Below are positions 15,647-25,075 of a stretch of DNA of 64,000 nt, one piece after another (the first letter of the stretch is position 1; each line of letters begins with the position of its first letter). The stretch is from Chryseobacterium sp. FH2. Its GTDB lineage: Bacteria > Bacteroidota > Bacteroidia > Flavobacteriales > Weeksellaceae. The translations under genes and the position numbers were made by a program. The stretch spans positions 1-64,000 of the forward strand of contig NZ_LFNE01000006.1 of assembly GCF_001045455.1 (NCBI RefSeq), in the 5' to 3' direction. Under the pieces are notes generated by a model. It searched no databases, had not been told where the DNA came from, and worked only from the letters and a program-made list of their open reading frames with translations.

Positions 15647-18600
15647 TTATTTTCCTCTAATTGGGCTTCCGTGCCAGGATGTATTATCAGATAAAACTTC
15701 GCCCTTCATTACCAGAGAAAGTGCATCTATATTCACGTGATCCCCGATTTCAGTATCATACAAAATAATCGTTCTTGAATTAATCGTAGTTTGTTTCCCG
15801 ATTTTCACACTTCCTATTTTCATAATTCTGTCTTCAAAAAGGTGAGTTTGCGGGCCGCAATCTTCATTCAGCATTGCTTCATCACCGATGGTTACCATGT
15901 CATATTCCGTAATATCAGTTGTGTTAAGCCAAACTTTTTTGCCAATTTTTAAGCCTAAAAACCTCATGAAGAAAGGGAGCCACATTGTTCCACGAAGAAA
16001 ATCTAGAAAAAACTGAACGGGAAGTGCTTCATAAAGTGTTGTGATACCTTCACTCAGCCAGACTTTTAAACTGTACATCGGTATTTCTGTTTTTTTATAC
16101 TTTCCGATGAAAATCCATTTTAATAAAACTGTAAAGAAAAAAGAAGGAAGCGCTACAATTCCTAAATAATAAAAAGGTGAAAACAATATGAGGTAATGAA
16201 TTTTTCCTTCCAGATAATTACTGGTATAAGCAATATACAAAACACTGCATATAATAACCACACTCTGTGGGAGGATAATTCTTATTCCTTCTACTAAAGC
16301 CCTTGCAGCTCTTAAGTGAAGTGGAGGGTTATACGTGAGGCTATCTTTGAACACATCAGATTTTTGTCTTATCGGAAGCCCTATCGGAGGAGATCCAAAC
16401 CAGTCTTTTTCTGAAGAATTTTTAAGCTGCCCTTCTGTTGGAGCTTTGCTTAAAACACCAATCAGCATATTGTCACCCAGCTCATATCCTTGTGGAATCA
16501 GCCCGCTGTTTCCTATGAAGCTGTTATTCCCGATTTTGGTTTCTGCTAAAATTAATTTTTCATTTCTTACATCATGTTCGCCAAGAATTACGGCATCAGC
16601 GATGAACGAACCTTCTCCAATTTCTAAAAGATGATGAGAAACATCGCTGGCTGTTGATATTTCGGAATTTTTCCCGACTTTGGAACCCATCATTCTGTAA
16701 AACTTACTGATGTATATCGATGCAAAAATAGGATGCACCACAAGAAGGGATAAATTGAAAATCTGATCTTTCACCCATTTTCTATAATATGTAAAACTGT
16801 AAACAGGATATATTCCGGGTTTCATTTTATACTGCAAAATCCTTGTCGCTAAACTCACGATAAGGATAAACAAAAGAATGTATATCGTTGAAAGTATCGG
16901 AGCCTGCCATAAATAAGAAAAATTATAATCCGAAGCACGCTCGTCAAGATAGTATAAAGTGTATAGAGTAGGAGCTAACGGTAAAACAATCAATAAAGGA
17001 AAGAAAAATAATGAACATAAATAAAAAAGCGCAAACCTGTTCCTTTTGGTTGCCGAACTTAGCTTCGGAATCTCCAATTCTTCCCCTTGTTTCACTCTGA
17101 GTTTCTCCGCAGGACTTCCGTTCCAGATTTCTCCGAAACCGATTTTTTTTCCTTCATTAAGACAGCTTAAATCCTGGAGTTCTCCAAATTTTTCGATGAT
17201 CGTATCACCGCAAACAATAGCTGAGGAGCCTAAATAAGCATGAGCTTTTATATGTACTTTTCTTATTTTTAAAATACCGTTTTCTACAGAAGCATTGTCG
17301 ATGCTGCATCCGGAACTTGTATTCACATTTTCATCAATGGTTACCAAATCTTCCGCAGCGATAGGCAATAAACTCAATTGTGCGCTCGGATGAACTTTCA
17401 CACCCAACAGTCTCAAATATTTCGGATATAAAGGTGTTTCTACAATAAATTCTGAAGGCATCAGCCTTTTGACAGTCTTCCATAACCACCATCTGAAATA
17501 ATACCATCCCCAGAGCGGATAATCTCCTTCTCTGATTTTCCCGATGACCAGCCATTTTGTCAGTAATATAATGATCGAATAAACGGGAGGGATTAATGTA
17601 TACAAAAGAACGGCGCTCAATAGCGCAAACGAAGTTCCATAACCGTTTATTTGAAAATAATAATAACTTAGATATGGAAAAAATATCTGTAAGCTTAGCA
17701 ATGAAAAAATCGCTAACAAACATACTGTCTGAGCTATATTACACAAATAATATTGTAAAGTGGAGACCCTTTGAAAAGGTTCCTGCTGTTTTCCTTCTTC
17801 CCGTTTATTTTTAAGATATTCTGCATACTTTGAAAGTGGGCGGTTTTCATAAACATCTTTCAGAGAAGCATATGGAATCCCAGCTTTTTGTCTTAAATGG
17901 GAAACAACTGTTGCTGCCAATAAAGAATGACCGCCAAGATCAGTGAAAAAATCGTCATTTAAGCTAATTTCCTTACCGGGAAAGACCCAATGTAAAACTT
18001 TTAGGAGTTTGTCCTCAACAGAAGTTTCGGGATCAATTGTAATCTCCTCGTTGTTTTGATGAGCTGTAAAGCTTTCAGGGATGGGTAGCATTTTTCTGTC
18101 GATTTTTCCGCTCGGCATCCTTGGCATTTCTTTCATTTTTACTATCGAAATAGGAACCATATAAGGAGCCAAAAATTTGGCAAGTTCTTTCCGCATTTTG
18201 TTTTCATCGAAAGAATCTTCATTGTTCATCACTGTGTAACCTACTAATTGTCCCTGCCCGTTGGAATCTTCTTTTACGGCAACTGCTGCAGAAGAAACAT
18301 TCGTAAGCTGATTCAATCTTGATTCAATTTCACCAAGTTCGATTCTGTAACCACGAAGTTTGATCTGATCATCAATCCTTCCCTGGAAATCAATAAATCC
18401 GTTTTCCCTGATAATAACGGCATCTCCTGATTTATAAATTATATCTCCGGGTAGTTCTTCAAAAGGATTGGGTAAAAATTTTTGTTTGGTAAGTTGTGGA
18501 AGATTAAAGTAACCCTTGCTTACTCCCGGTCCGGAAATTACCATTTCGCCTCTTTCGCCTTTCGGAACGATATTCATATTTTCATCTATAACAGCGATAT

Positions 18601-19561
18601 GGTAATTAGCTAAAGGTTCCCCGATAGTCAATTCTTCATGATTGTTTAATATAGCCATGTTAGAAGAAACCGTTGTTTCTGTCGGTCCATAACTATTGAT
18701 GAATGTTCTGTAAGGTTTTGCCCATTTCTCCTGAACCTGTTTTGTACAGGCTTCTCCGCCCGTATTGACAAGCCGAATGGAAGGAACTTCATCAATAATA
18801 GCTAAAATGCTGGGAACGGCGTGAAGAACGGTAATGTTATTTTGGGCTAAAATTTCGCTTAATTCATCGATTGCTTTTACCGTAGTCGCATCTGCAATCC
18901 AGATGGCGGCTCCGGAAAAAAGGCTGATCCAAACTTCTTCACACCACATGTCAAAGGAAACTGAAAAACCCTGATAGACGATGTCAGTATCTTTAATCTT
19001 TATAAAATCTTCTTCAGACCTGATGAGATGACAGATATTTCGATGGGAGATAGGAATTCCCTTCGGATTTCCCGTACTGCCGGAAGTAAATAAAACGTAG
19101 GCCCAATTATCGGGTGAATTAATAATAGATAAAGAGGCAACCTCACTTTCCGGCTGATCAATAATTTGCAAAGGATGGCAATGGATATTTGCATCGGTAT
19201 CCGAAAAATAAGTCTTAACATTAATATCTGTAAAGACTTTTTTAATTCTGTCTTCCGGCATTTCTCTGTCTAGCGGAACATAAGCAGCTCCGGCCTTCAA
19301 AATTCCAAGGATTGCAACCGGAAGTTCCAGGCTTCTCGGATACCATATTCCTACGCGGTCGCCAGGTTTTACTCCTTTATTCTGAAGTTGTAATGCAATG
19401 GCGTTGCTCCAGTTATCCAATTCTTTATAAGTCAGTTTTTTATCTCTGAAAACGAATGCGGTTTTATCTTTGTATGTATTAAAGGTAACAGCTAAAAGCT
19501 CAGGTAGAGTTTCATCTTTCATGAACTCAGGAGCTATTTTTCCGAGAATAAGGCTTTTCAT
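15647..19561 (-). CDS. Pls/PosA-like NRPS-type protein: adenylation + carrier + membrane/left-handed helix domains
   Basis: 1304 residues. Residues ~15-500 are an adenylation domain: YVLFTSGSTGNPKGIPISH (A3), NSYGPTETT (A5), YKSGDAV (A7), GRIDDQIKLRGYRIELGEIE (A8), PSGKIDRK (A10). Residues ~515-590 are a carrier domain with DLGGHSLLA, the Ser being the phosphopantetheine site. The remainder has several groups of membrane segments alternating with acyltransferase-like left-handed helix segments (IDENVNTSSGCSID, IGNNSFIGNSGLIPQGYEL, TINSRTIILYDTEIGDHVNI). This is the layout of the Pls/PosA family, known from poly-lysine synthetase and related enzymes; the product here is unknown. There is no condensation or thioesterase domain. 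A phosphopantetheinyl transferase lies 0.5 kb away. Confidence 0.85.
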   Translation of the reverse strand: MKSLILGKIAPEFMKDETLPELLAVTFNTYKDKTAFVFRDKKLTYKELDNWSNAIALQLQNKGVKPGDRVGIWYPRSLELPVAILGILKAGAAYVPLDREMPEDRIKKVFTDINVKTYFSDTDANIHCHPLQIIDQPESEVASLSIINSPDNWAYVLFTSGSTGNPKGIPISHRNICHLIRSEEDFIKIKDTDIVYQGFSVSFDMWCEEVWISLFSGAAIWIADATTVKAIDELSEILAQNNITVLHAVPSILAIIDEVPSIRLVNTGGEACTKQVQEKWAKPYRTFINSYGPTETTVSSNMAILNNHEELTIGEPLANYHIAVIDENMNIVPKGERGEMVISGPGVSKGYFNLPQLTKQKFLPNPFEELPGDIIYKSGDAVIIRENGFIDFQGRIDDQIKLRGYRIELGEIESRLNQLTNVSSAAVAVKEDSNGQGQLVGYTVMNNEDSFDENKMRKELAKFLAPYMVPISIVKMKEMPRMPSGKIDRKMLPIPESFTAHQNNEEITIDPETSVEDKLLKVLHWVFPGKEISLNDDFFTDLGGHSLLAATVVSHLRQKAGIPYASLKDVYENRPLSKYAEYLKNKREEGKQQEPFQRVSTLQYYLCNIAQTVCLLAIFSLLSLQIFFPYLSYYYFQINGYGTSFALLSAVLLYTLIPPVYSIIILLTKWLVIGKIREGDYPLWGWYYFRWWLWKTVKRLMPSEFIVETPLYPKYLRLLGVKVHPSAQLSLLPIAAEDLVTIDENVNTSSGCSIDNASVENGILKIRKVHIKAHAYLGSSAIVCGDTIIEKFGELQDLSCLNEGKKIGFGEIWNGSPAEKLRVKQGEELEIPKLSSATKRNRFALFYLCSLFFFPLLIVLPLAPTLYTLYYLDERASDYNFSYLWQAPILSTIYILLFILIVSLATRILQYKMKPGIYPVYSFTYYRKWVKDQIFNLSLLVVHPIFASIYISKFYRMMGSKVGKNSEISTASDVSHHLLEIGEGSFIADAVILGEHDVRNEKLILAETKIGNNSFIGNSGLIPQGYELGDNMLIGVLSKAPTEGQLKNSSEKDWFGSPPIGLPIRQKSDVFKDSLTYNPPLHLRAARALVEGIRIILPQSVVIICSVLYIAYTSNYLEGKIHYLILFSPFYYLGIVALPSFFFTVLLKWIFIGKYKKTEIPMYSLKVWLSEGITTLYEALPVQFFLDFLRGTMWLPFFMRFLGLKIGKKVWLNTTDITEYDMVTIGDEAMLNEDCGPQTHLFEDRIMKIGSVKIGKQTTINSRTIILYDTEIGDHVNIDALSLVMKGEVLSDNTSWHGSPIRGK

Positions 19562-19636
19562 CTTTGTTGAAATATTTATTTAACAGGTAGTTTGGAAACT
19601 TATATTTATTTCTCTTTAGTTTCAACATCAAATTTG

Positions 19637-19644
19637 TAATTTTG
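19637..19644 (+). promoter_or_regulatory. -7 promoter box (TAATTTTG) of upp
   Basis: Fits TAnnTTTG, about 50 bases before the upp start. Confidence 0.45.
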
Positions 19645-19694
19645 TAGCGGATTTAAAGTAACCAACCTCCTTAAAATAAAATTAAAATATCTTT

Positions 19695-20345
19695 ATGCTT
19701 ACCATTTTATCTCAAAACTTTTCTTTAGTTAATTCTTGGATTAATGAACTTCGAAATGTCGAAATTCAGCATGACAGAATGAGATTCCGTAGAAATATGG
19801 AAAGAATTGGAGAAATTGCGGCTTTCGAAATCAGTAAAGAACTGGAACAAAAGGAAATGGAAATCCAAACACCTTTGGATACGATTACAGCTAAAGAAAT
19901 TGCCGTTCAGCCTGTTATTACAACTATTTTGAGAGCGGGGGTTCCTTTGTTTCAAGGAATTTTAAATTATTTTGACAGAGCAGATTGCGGTTTTGTTGCT
20001 GCTTATAGAAAACATGATGCTAATGATTATTTCTCGATTAAACAAGATTATTTGACTTGCCCGAATATTGAAGGAAGACCATTAATTGTTGCAGATCCAA
20101 TGTTGGCAACAGGAGCATCTTTAATTGAAGCTATCAAGGATTTATTGACAAATGGAAATCCGGCTCAACTTCACGTGGTAGCTGCAATTGCTTCAAGACA
20201 AGGTGTTGAAACTATTGAAAAAGCTTATCCAAATGCTAAAATTTGGGTTGGGGCAATCGATGAACAACTGACTTCAAAAGGTTACATTACTCCCGGTTTA
20301 GGAGATGCAGGAGATTTAAGTTACGGAGAAAAGCTTCAAAGGTAA
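19695..20345 (+). CDS. upp: uracil phosphoribosyltransferase
   Basis: 216 residues (MLTILSQNFSLVNSWINELR...). The PRPP loop DPMLATGASLIEAI, the flexible-loop region TTILRAGVPLFQG and the C-terminal uracil-binding stretch GYITPGLGDAGDLSYG are all typical. It converts uracil and PRPP to UMP in pyrimidine salvage. Length is normal. It converges with a broken hydrolase gene that ends 2 bases away, with no separate terminator visible. Confidence 0.95.
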   Translation: MLTILSQNFSLVNSWINELRNVEIQHDRMRFRRNMERIGEIAAFEISKELEQKEMEIQTPLDTITAKEIAVQPVITTILRAGVPLFQGILNYFDRADCGFVAAYRKHDANDYFSIKQDYLTCPNIEGRPLIVADPMLATGASLIEAIKDLLTNGNPAQLHVVAAIASRQGVETIEKAYPNAKIWVGAIDEQLTSKGYITPGLGDAGDLSYGEKLQR

Positions 20346-20346
20346 T

Positions 20347-21035
20347 TTAAAAGAGATTCCAGAAATCCTTCATGAGGCTTAATAATAAATTGGGTCGTAC
20401 TTTATCCATTGGGTGCTTTGTATCTGGGAGTACGGTCAATTTTGCGTTTGGGAAATTTTTGTAAATCTGAATGCTTTCCTCAAGTGTTACCATATTATCC
20501 TTATCGCCGACCATAATCTGGACAGGGATATTTATCTTCTGTAAATTATCTTTTAAAGGTAGATTTTTACTTAAAGAAATCATCATTTCAGCAATCGCAG
20601 GCAGTAATTTTCTTCATTTTGAGCCGTGTTGATCTTCCAGCAATTCAGCATATTTCGGAATTTTTCCAGCAATAATATCAGGATTCAACAGCTCAGTTTC
20701 TTTCAAAGCCTGCTCTTCCGTCCAATCAAATTTGTTCCCAAAGTCATGAATGTATAGTTGAAGGATGTTGCAAGGCATAGTATAGCGCAACATAACCACC
20801 CATACTGTGGCCAAAAATGTAAACATTGTTTAAATTTTCTTTTTCAATATATTCTTTTAATTTCCAGGTATACTTTTCAATTGTAATTCCATTTTCCGGA
20901 ATTTCTGTATTTCCGTGTCCTGAAAATAAAGGTATGTGAATTGTAAAATATTTTGAAAGTTCTTCTCTAAAGGGTCAAAAATAGTGCAGTGACCTAAAGC
21001 CCATGCAATACAATCAAATTTTCCATAATTACTAG
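20347..21035 (-). pseudogene. frameshifted alpha/beta hydrolase
   Basis: Pieces of one hydrolase in three frames. The N-terminal side reads IPLFSGHGNTEIPENG, then VYIFGHSMGGYVAL with the G-H-S-M-G nucleophile elbow. The middle reads FGNKFDWTEEQALKETELLN. The C-terminal side reads IPVQIMVGDKDNMVT (acid loop) and LPDTKHPMDKV (catalytic His). Frameshifts follow VALxYA and occur again near DQHG. The extreme N-terminus is not recognisable. Recently inactivated, because motifs remain clear. Confidence 0.75.
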
Positions 21036-21094
21036 TTTGCAGGAAAATTAAGAAAAAGATCTGTAATAAGTATAAAAATTAAACGAGTGTAAGG

Positions 21095-21748
21095 CTATTC
21101 ATCTATTGCCATAATCAAAACACTTATTTTGTTGTTACCGGCATTCAAAATTTCCCAAGCAATTGTTGCTAACGTATTTCCGGTGGTAAACACATCATCA
21201 ATTAATAAGACATGTTTTCCCGATATATTTTGTGTGATAGAAAATGTATTTTCAGTTTCCTGGCGATGTTGCTTATCTTTCAAGGCTTGTGCTTTTGAGT
21301 AATGGTTTCTTTTAATCAGGGTATGGTCAAAAGGGATATTATAAAATTTTGACAATTCTTCAGTAAATATATGTAACTGATTATAACCCCTTTCCTTCAC
21401 TTTTTTCGGATGTAAAGGAACGGAAACCAGCAAATCTGGTTTTTCTCCTTTAAAATCTAAGCGTTCAGTTGTCCAATCAGCTAAAACTTTTCCTGCTTTT
21501 TCCCGGCTTCTGTATTTTAATTCATGAATAATTTTCCGACTCAAATTTTCTTCTTCAAATTGCATTAAAGCAAAAGTATTTTCAACAGGAAAAAGCAATT
21601 TGCATTTTTCTTTTATTTGGCTGTCTCCAAAGTAATTGAAATGAGTAAAATGAATTTGATCAAAACAAAGATTACAGACCAATAAGTCAGCATCAATAAT
21701 TCGGTTGCAGTTGATGCAACGGTTTGGAAAGAAAATATCTAAAATCAT
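21095..21748 (-). CDS. ComF family protein (phosphoribosyltransferase fold)
   Basis: 217 residues. The N-terminal zinc-finger-like part has CINCNRIIDADLLVCNLC (four Cys in C-x2-C...C-x2-C), and the PRTase domain has VSVPLHPKKVKERGYNQ, then KAQALKDKQHRQETENTF and the PRPP loop VLLIDDVFTTGNTL. ComF/GntX proteins take part in DNA uptake or act as orphan phosphoribosyltransferases; in Bacteroidota the role is not settled. Single gene, normal length. Confidence 0.85.
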   Translation of the reverse strand: MILDIFFPNRCINCNRIIDADLLVCNLCFDQIHFTHFNYFGDSQIKEKCKLLFPVENTFALMQFEEENLSRKIIHELKYRSREKAGKVLADWTTERLDFKGEKPDLLVSVPLHPKKVKERGYNQLHIFTEELSKFYNIPFDHTLIKRNHYSKAQALKDKQHRQETENTFSITQNISGKHVLLIDDVFTTGNTLATIAWEILNAGNNKISVLIMAIDE

Positions 21749-21805
21749 TTGTGTATTTATGATAGCTAATATAATAAATTAGCTGAGAGTTTTTATATAT
21801 TTAGT

Positions 21806-23281
21806 TTAAGAAACATTTTTTCTCAATTTTTCAATTGCGTTTTTCATACTCAAATTAAAATATTCCTTTTCCAGGCGTATCGGCGGAGCCTGTCTTACTT
21901 CACAATCCGCGATACTGCAGGACTCACACGTCACACCTACATTAATCGTTTTCAAAGTCGAAGATTTGATGAAATTAATTTTCCTGATCGTCTGGGAATT
22001 CAGTAAAATTCCCAAACAATAACTCCTGTTGCTTCCGTCAGAAAATGGATTTTTCTGTGATGTGGAAATTACCAGGTAACTTACGCCCTGATCTTTATAA
22101 TGTGAAATTTGAGCATCAGTTAATGCCTCATTTTCCTTTAAATGCGCCAGGTTTTTCACGGCAATCCATCTTCTGCAATAATGTTCATTTGTTGCATTTG
22201 CATGCGGAGCTTGCTGATGATTAAGGTGTAATTCCTTTAAAATCTGTATTTTATCTGTATTTTTCTTTTTAACTAAACATAAATAAAATAAATCCTTAAT
22301 CCCCAGTTCAGAAGAAAGAATGTTGGTCAATCGATAATAAAAAGTCTCGGGTGAATTAGTAAAACTTTCAATTAAATGTTCAAAATTGATGGGTTGCCAA
22401 TCGTTTTGGAGAAAAAAATCTGAAGTTTTCTCAATCGTTTTTTCCTTTGAAATTAATAAGGCTCCGGCAAAATAAGAAGCGTAGAAATTATTCAGAATTT
22501 CTTCAAAACTCCCAAAGTCCAGCCATGAATAGGTATTTGGACGATTTTTTAATTCCAAAACATTGAAGCCTATTTCTTTGGCCAGAATAAACGTTTTCTG
22601 ATCCCGTTCTAATTTTTTATTTAAAAGCAGTAATTTTTTTTCTGGAATAAATAATGAACGAAGATTGTCTAATGTACCATACTGTTCAAAATCCTCTGAT
22701 TGAATAATATAATTAAACTTTTCGGTCAAAATATTTTCTAAAACATCAGGCTGTAAGTTTTTACTGATTTCTAATTGATTTTCCTTGGCAAATTGAAATA
22801 CTTTTTCCTCAATTTCCGGAAAATAATTATCATATAATTCTTGAAAGGAACGTAAAACAGCAAAGTAAAACCTTTCTTTTCCCAAATTATAATTTTGCGA
22901 GATTTCAATCAGTGCATTGATAAAAGCGGTCACCTTTTTCGGTGCGTCGCTGATGATGCTGATGAGATTATTTTTATTAATACCAAAAAGGTCTAAAGGT
23001 ATTTCTTTAAAAAAATCTGATTGCAGAATTTCATTAAAAGGAGCCAGGCTTTTATCAAGTTTTGTGGAAACCAAATCATCAAACGTACAATTCAAAGACT
23101 CTGAAAGCTGAATGATTTTATCGTGTTTCGGATATTTTTTGCCGTTTTCAATTTCATTGAGATAAGATTTTGACAAACCTGTCTTCACGGCAAGGTCTTG
23201 CAGAGACCAATTTTTCTTTTGTCTTTGTTGCTTCAGTTTTAGCCCGAAAACCGTTTTGATAAAGTCACTGTCAGAATTCAT
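21806..23281 (-). CDS. XRE-family regulator of RamB/ScfR type
   Basis: 491 residues. An N-terminal helix-turn-helix (LKLKQQRQKKNWSLQDLAVK ... LSKSYLNEIENGKKYP, residues ~14-60) is followed by a long middle domain with an IrrE-like region (LAKEIGFNVLEL, ~230-245) and a C-terminal Cys-rich motif GVTCESCSIADCEVRQAPP, the mark of the RamB/ScfR group. Members sense acyl-CoA or related metabolites and control acetate, propionate or glyoxylate genes. It is divergent from aceB-aceA with 126 bases between, so it is the likely regulator of the glyoxylate shunt. The start codon lies only 4 bases after a TATATTTG box, suggesting a leaderless message. Confidence 0.85.
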   Translation of the reverse strand: MNSDSDFIKTVFGLKLKQQRQKKNWSLQDLAVKTGLSKSYLNEIENGKKYPKHDKIIQLSESLNCTFDDLVSTKLDKSLAPFNEILQSDFFKEIPLDLFGINKNNLISIISDAPKKVTAFINALIEISQNYNLGKERFYFAVLRSFQELYDNYFPEIEEKVFQFAKENQLEISKNLQPDVLENILTEKFNYIIQSEDFEQYGTLDNLRSLFIPEKKLLLLNKKLERDQKTFILAKEIGFNVLELKNRPNTYSWLDFGSFEEILNNFYASYFAGALLISKEKTIEKTSDFFLQNDWQPINFEHLIESFTNSPETFYYRLTNILSSELGIKDLFYLCLVKKKNTDKIQILKELHLNHQQAPHANATNEHYCRRWIAVKNLAHLKENEALTDAQISHYKDQGVSYLVISTSQKNPFSDGSNRSYCLGILLNSQTIRKINFIKSSTLKTINVGVTCESCSIADCEVRQAPPIRLEKEYFNLSMKNAIEKLRKNVS

Positions 23282-23285
23282 AGTT

Positions 23286-23293
23286 CAAATATA
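23286..23293 (-). promoter_or_regulatory. -7 promoter box (TATATTTG) of the XRE regulator
   Basis: TATATTTG ends 4 bases before the ATG, so transcription would start at or next to the start codon. Confidence 0.45.
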
Positions 23294-23303
23294 ATATTTA
23301 GAA

Positions 23304-23353
23304 GCGATTTTTCGCATAATAAATTTTAAAAATAAATTAGCGAACGTTCGCTA
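23304..23353. promoter_or_regulatory. candidate operator pair between regulator and aceB
   Basis: Perfect 16-bp palindrome TAGCGAACGTTCGCTA at 23338-23353 and a second dyad GCGATTTTTCGC at 23304-23315, both built on GCGA/TCGC half sites. The first is ~19 bases before the aceB -7 box, the second close to the regulator promoter. Likely binding sites of the XRE regulator. Confidence 0.55.
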
Positions 23354-23371
23354 TTTGTGAAAATTTTTATT

Positions 23372-23379
23372 TAAGTTTG
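23372..23379 (+). promoter_or_regulatory. -7 promoter box (TAAGTTTG) of aceB
   Basis: Fits TAnnTTTG. ATTTG at 23353-23357, overlapping the edge of the palindrome, could act as the -33 element, although the spacing is short. Confidence 0.4.
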
Positions 23380-23407
23380 TAATGTCGAATCACAAAATCA
23401 ATACATT

Positions 23408-24982
23408 ATGAAAACCAAAACTCAATTGGAAATAAAAGTACAACAGCAATTTGAAGAAGTTTTTACACATGATTTAATCGATTTTTTGGTTGAGCTTCAT
23501 CAGAATTTTAATCAAAGGAGAATTGGGCTTTTAGATGAAAGAAAAAAAGTTCAGGAGGAGTTTGATAAAGGAAACCTTCCGAAATTTTTAGCTGAAACGG
23601 AAGAAATCAGAAATGGAAATTGGTTTTGCGCTCCGCTTCCTGATGATTTGCTGGACAGACGAGTGGAAATTACAGGACCTGTCGATCGGAAGATGATCAT
23701 TAATGCTCTTAATTCCGGTGCATCAACTTTTATGGCAGATTTTGAAGACAGTAATTCTCCAACCTGGAAAAATTGTATGGAAGGACAAATTAATCTTTCT
23801 GATGCAGTTAACCGAAAAATTGATTTTAAAAATGAGCAGGGAAAATCTTATCAGTTAAATGAAAACCCCGCGGTTCTTTTAGTTCGTCCCAGAGGCTTAC
23901 ATTTGAATGAAAAGCATATTGAAATTAATGGAGAGGAAACTTCTGCTTCATTAATTGATTTTGGAATTTACTTTTTCAGAAATGTAAAACAGTTGTTGGA
24001 AAATGGAAGCGGTCCTTATTTTTACCTTCCGAAGTTAGAACATTATAAAGAAGCCCGCTGGTGGAATGAAGTTTTTGTTTTTTCACAAAATTATCTCGGA
24101 ATTTCACAAGGAACAATCAAGGCAACTGTATTGATTGAAACCATTACTGCCTCTTTTCAAATTGATGAAATTTTATTTGAACTCAAAGAACACAGCTCTG
24201 GTTTGAACTGCGGAAGATGGGATTATATTTTTTCTTTTATTAAAAAATTCAGAAATCTTCCGGGATTTATCGTTCCGGACAGGGATCAGGTTACCATGCT
24301 CTCACCATTTATGAGTGCTTATTCAAAAAGGGTTATCGAAATTTGCCATAAAAGAAACGTTCATGCAATCGGCGGAATGGCAGCACAAATTCCTATAAAA
24401 AATGATTATGAGGCGAACAGTATTGCCTTTGGAAAAGTCAGAAATGATAAGGAAAGAGAAGTAAAAAACGGTCACGACGGAACGTGGGTGGCACATCCGG
24501 CTTTGGTTTCTGTGGCTAAAGACATTTTTGATCAATATATGCCTTTGAAAAATCAGATTGATAAAAAATTTGATTATCAGATTACAGAAAATGATCTGTT
24601 GGAAATTCCAAAAGGTGATATTACTGAAAAAGGTGTCCGAAAAAACATTAATGTCGGAATTCTTTATATCGAATCTTGGTTAATGGGAATTGGAGCAGCA
24701 GCCATTTATAACTTAATGGAAGATGCAGCAACTGCCGAAATTTCAAGAACTCAAATCTGGCAGTGGCTGAAAAATGAAGCGCTTTTAAATGATGACAGAA
24801 CCCTGACAAGAGAGATGGTTCTTCAATGGGAATTTGAAGAATTAGAACGAATAGAAAAATATGTAGGTGAAGAACGTTTTAAAAATGGAAAATTCAACCT
24901 TGCAAAAGAACTTTTCAATGAACTGATTTTCTGCGAAAAATTTGAAGAATTCTTAACACTGAAAGCATATCCTTTTATATAG
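23408..24982 (+). CDS. aceB: malate synthase A
   Basis: 524 residues, normal for the A form. The family signature KEHSSGLNCGRWDYIFSFIK is present, with upstream LLVRPRGLHLNEKH and MADFEDSNSPTWKN and downstream GGMAAQIPIKND. It joins glyoxylate and acetyl-CoA to malate, the second step of the glyoxylate shunt, in the cytosol. It is followed 93 bases later by isocitrate lyase with no terminator between, so the two form an operon. The palindrome and the divergent XRE regulator upstream indicate control at this promoter. Confidence 0.95.
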   Translation: MKTKTQLEIKVQQQFEEVFTHDLIDFLVELHQNFNQRRIGLLDERKKVQEEFDKGNLPKFLAETEEIRNGNWFCAPLPDDLLDRRVEITGPVDRKMIINALNSGASTFMADFEDSNSPTWKNCMEGQINLSDAVNRKIDFKNEQGKSYQLNENPAVLLVRPRGLHLNEKHIEINGEETSASLIDFGIYFFRNVKQLLENGSGPYFYLPKLEHYKEARWWNEVFVFSQNYLGISQGTIKATVLIETITASFQIDEILFELKEHSSGLNCGRWDYIFSFIKKFRNLPGFIVPDRDQVTMLSPFMSAYSKRVIEICHKRNVHAIGGMAAQIPIKNDYEANSIAFGKVRNDKEREVKNGHDGTWVAHPALVSVAKDIFDQYMPLKNQIDKKFDYQITENDLLEIPKGDITEKGVRKNINVGILYIESWLMGIGAAAIYNLMEDAATAEISRTQIWQWLKNEALLNDDRTLTREMVLQWEFEELERIEKYVGEERFKNGKFNLAKELFNELIFCEKFEEFLTLKAYPFI

Positions 24983-25075
24983 GGCTGAGAATAAGCTTAA
25001 GAGTAGACGTTTTTCAGCTCATAATTCAAAAATTATAAGATCATAACCTAACAAAATCTCTAAAATCCAAATATT

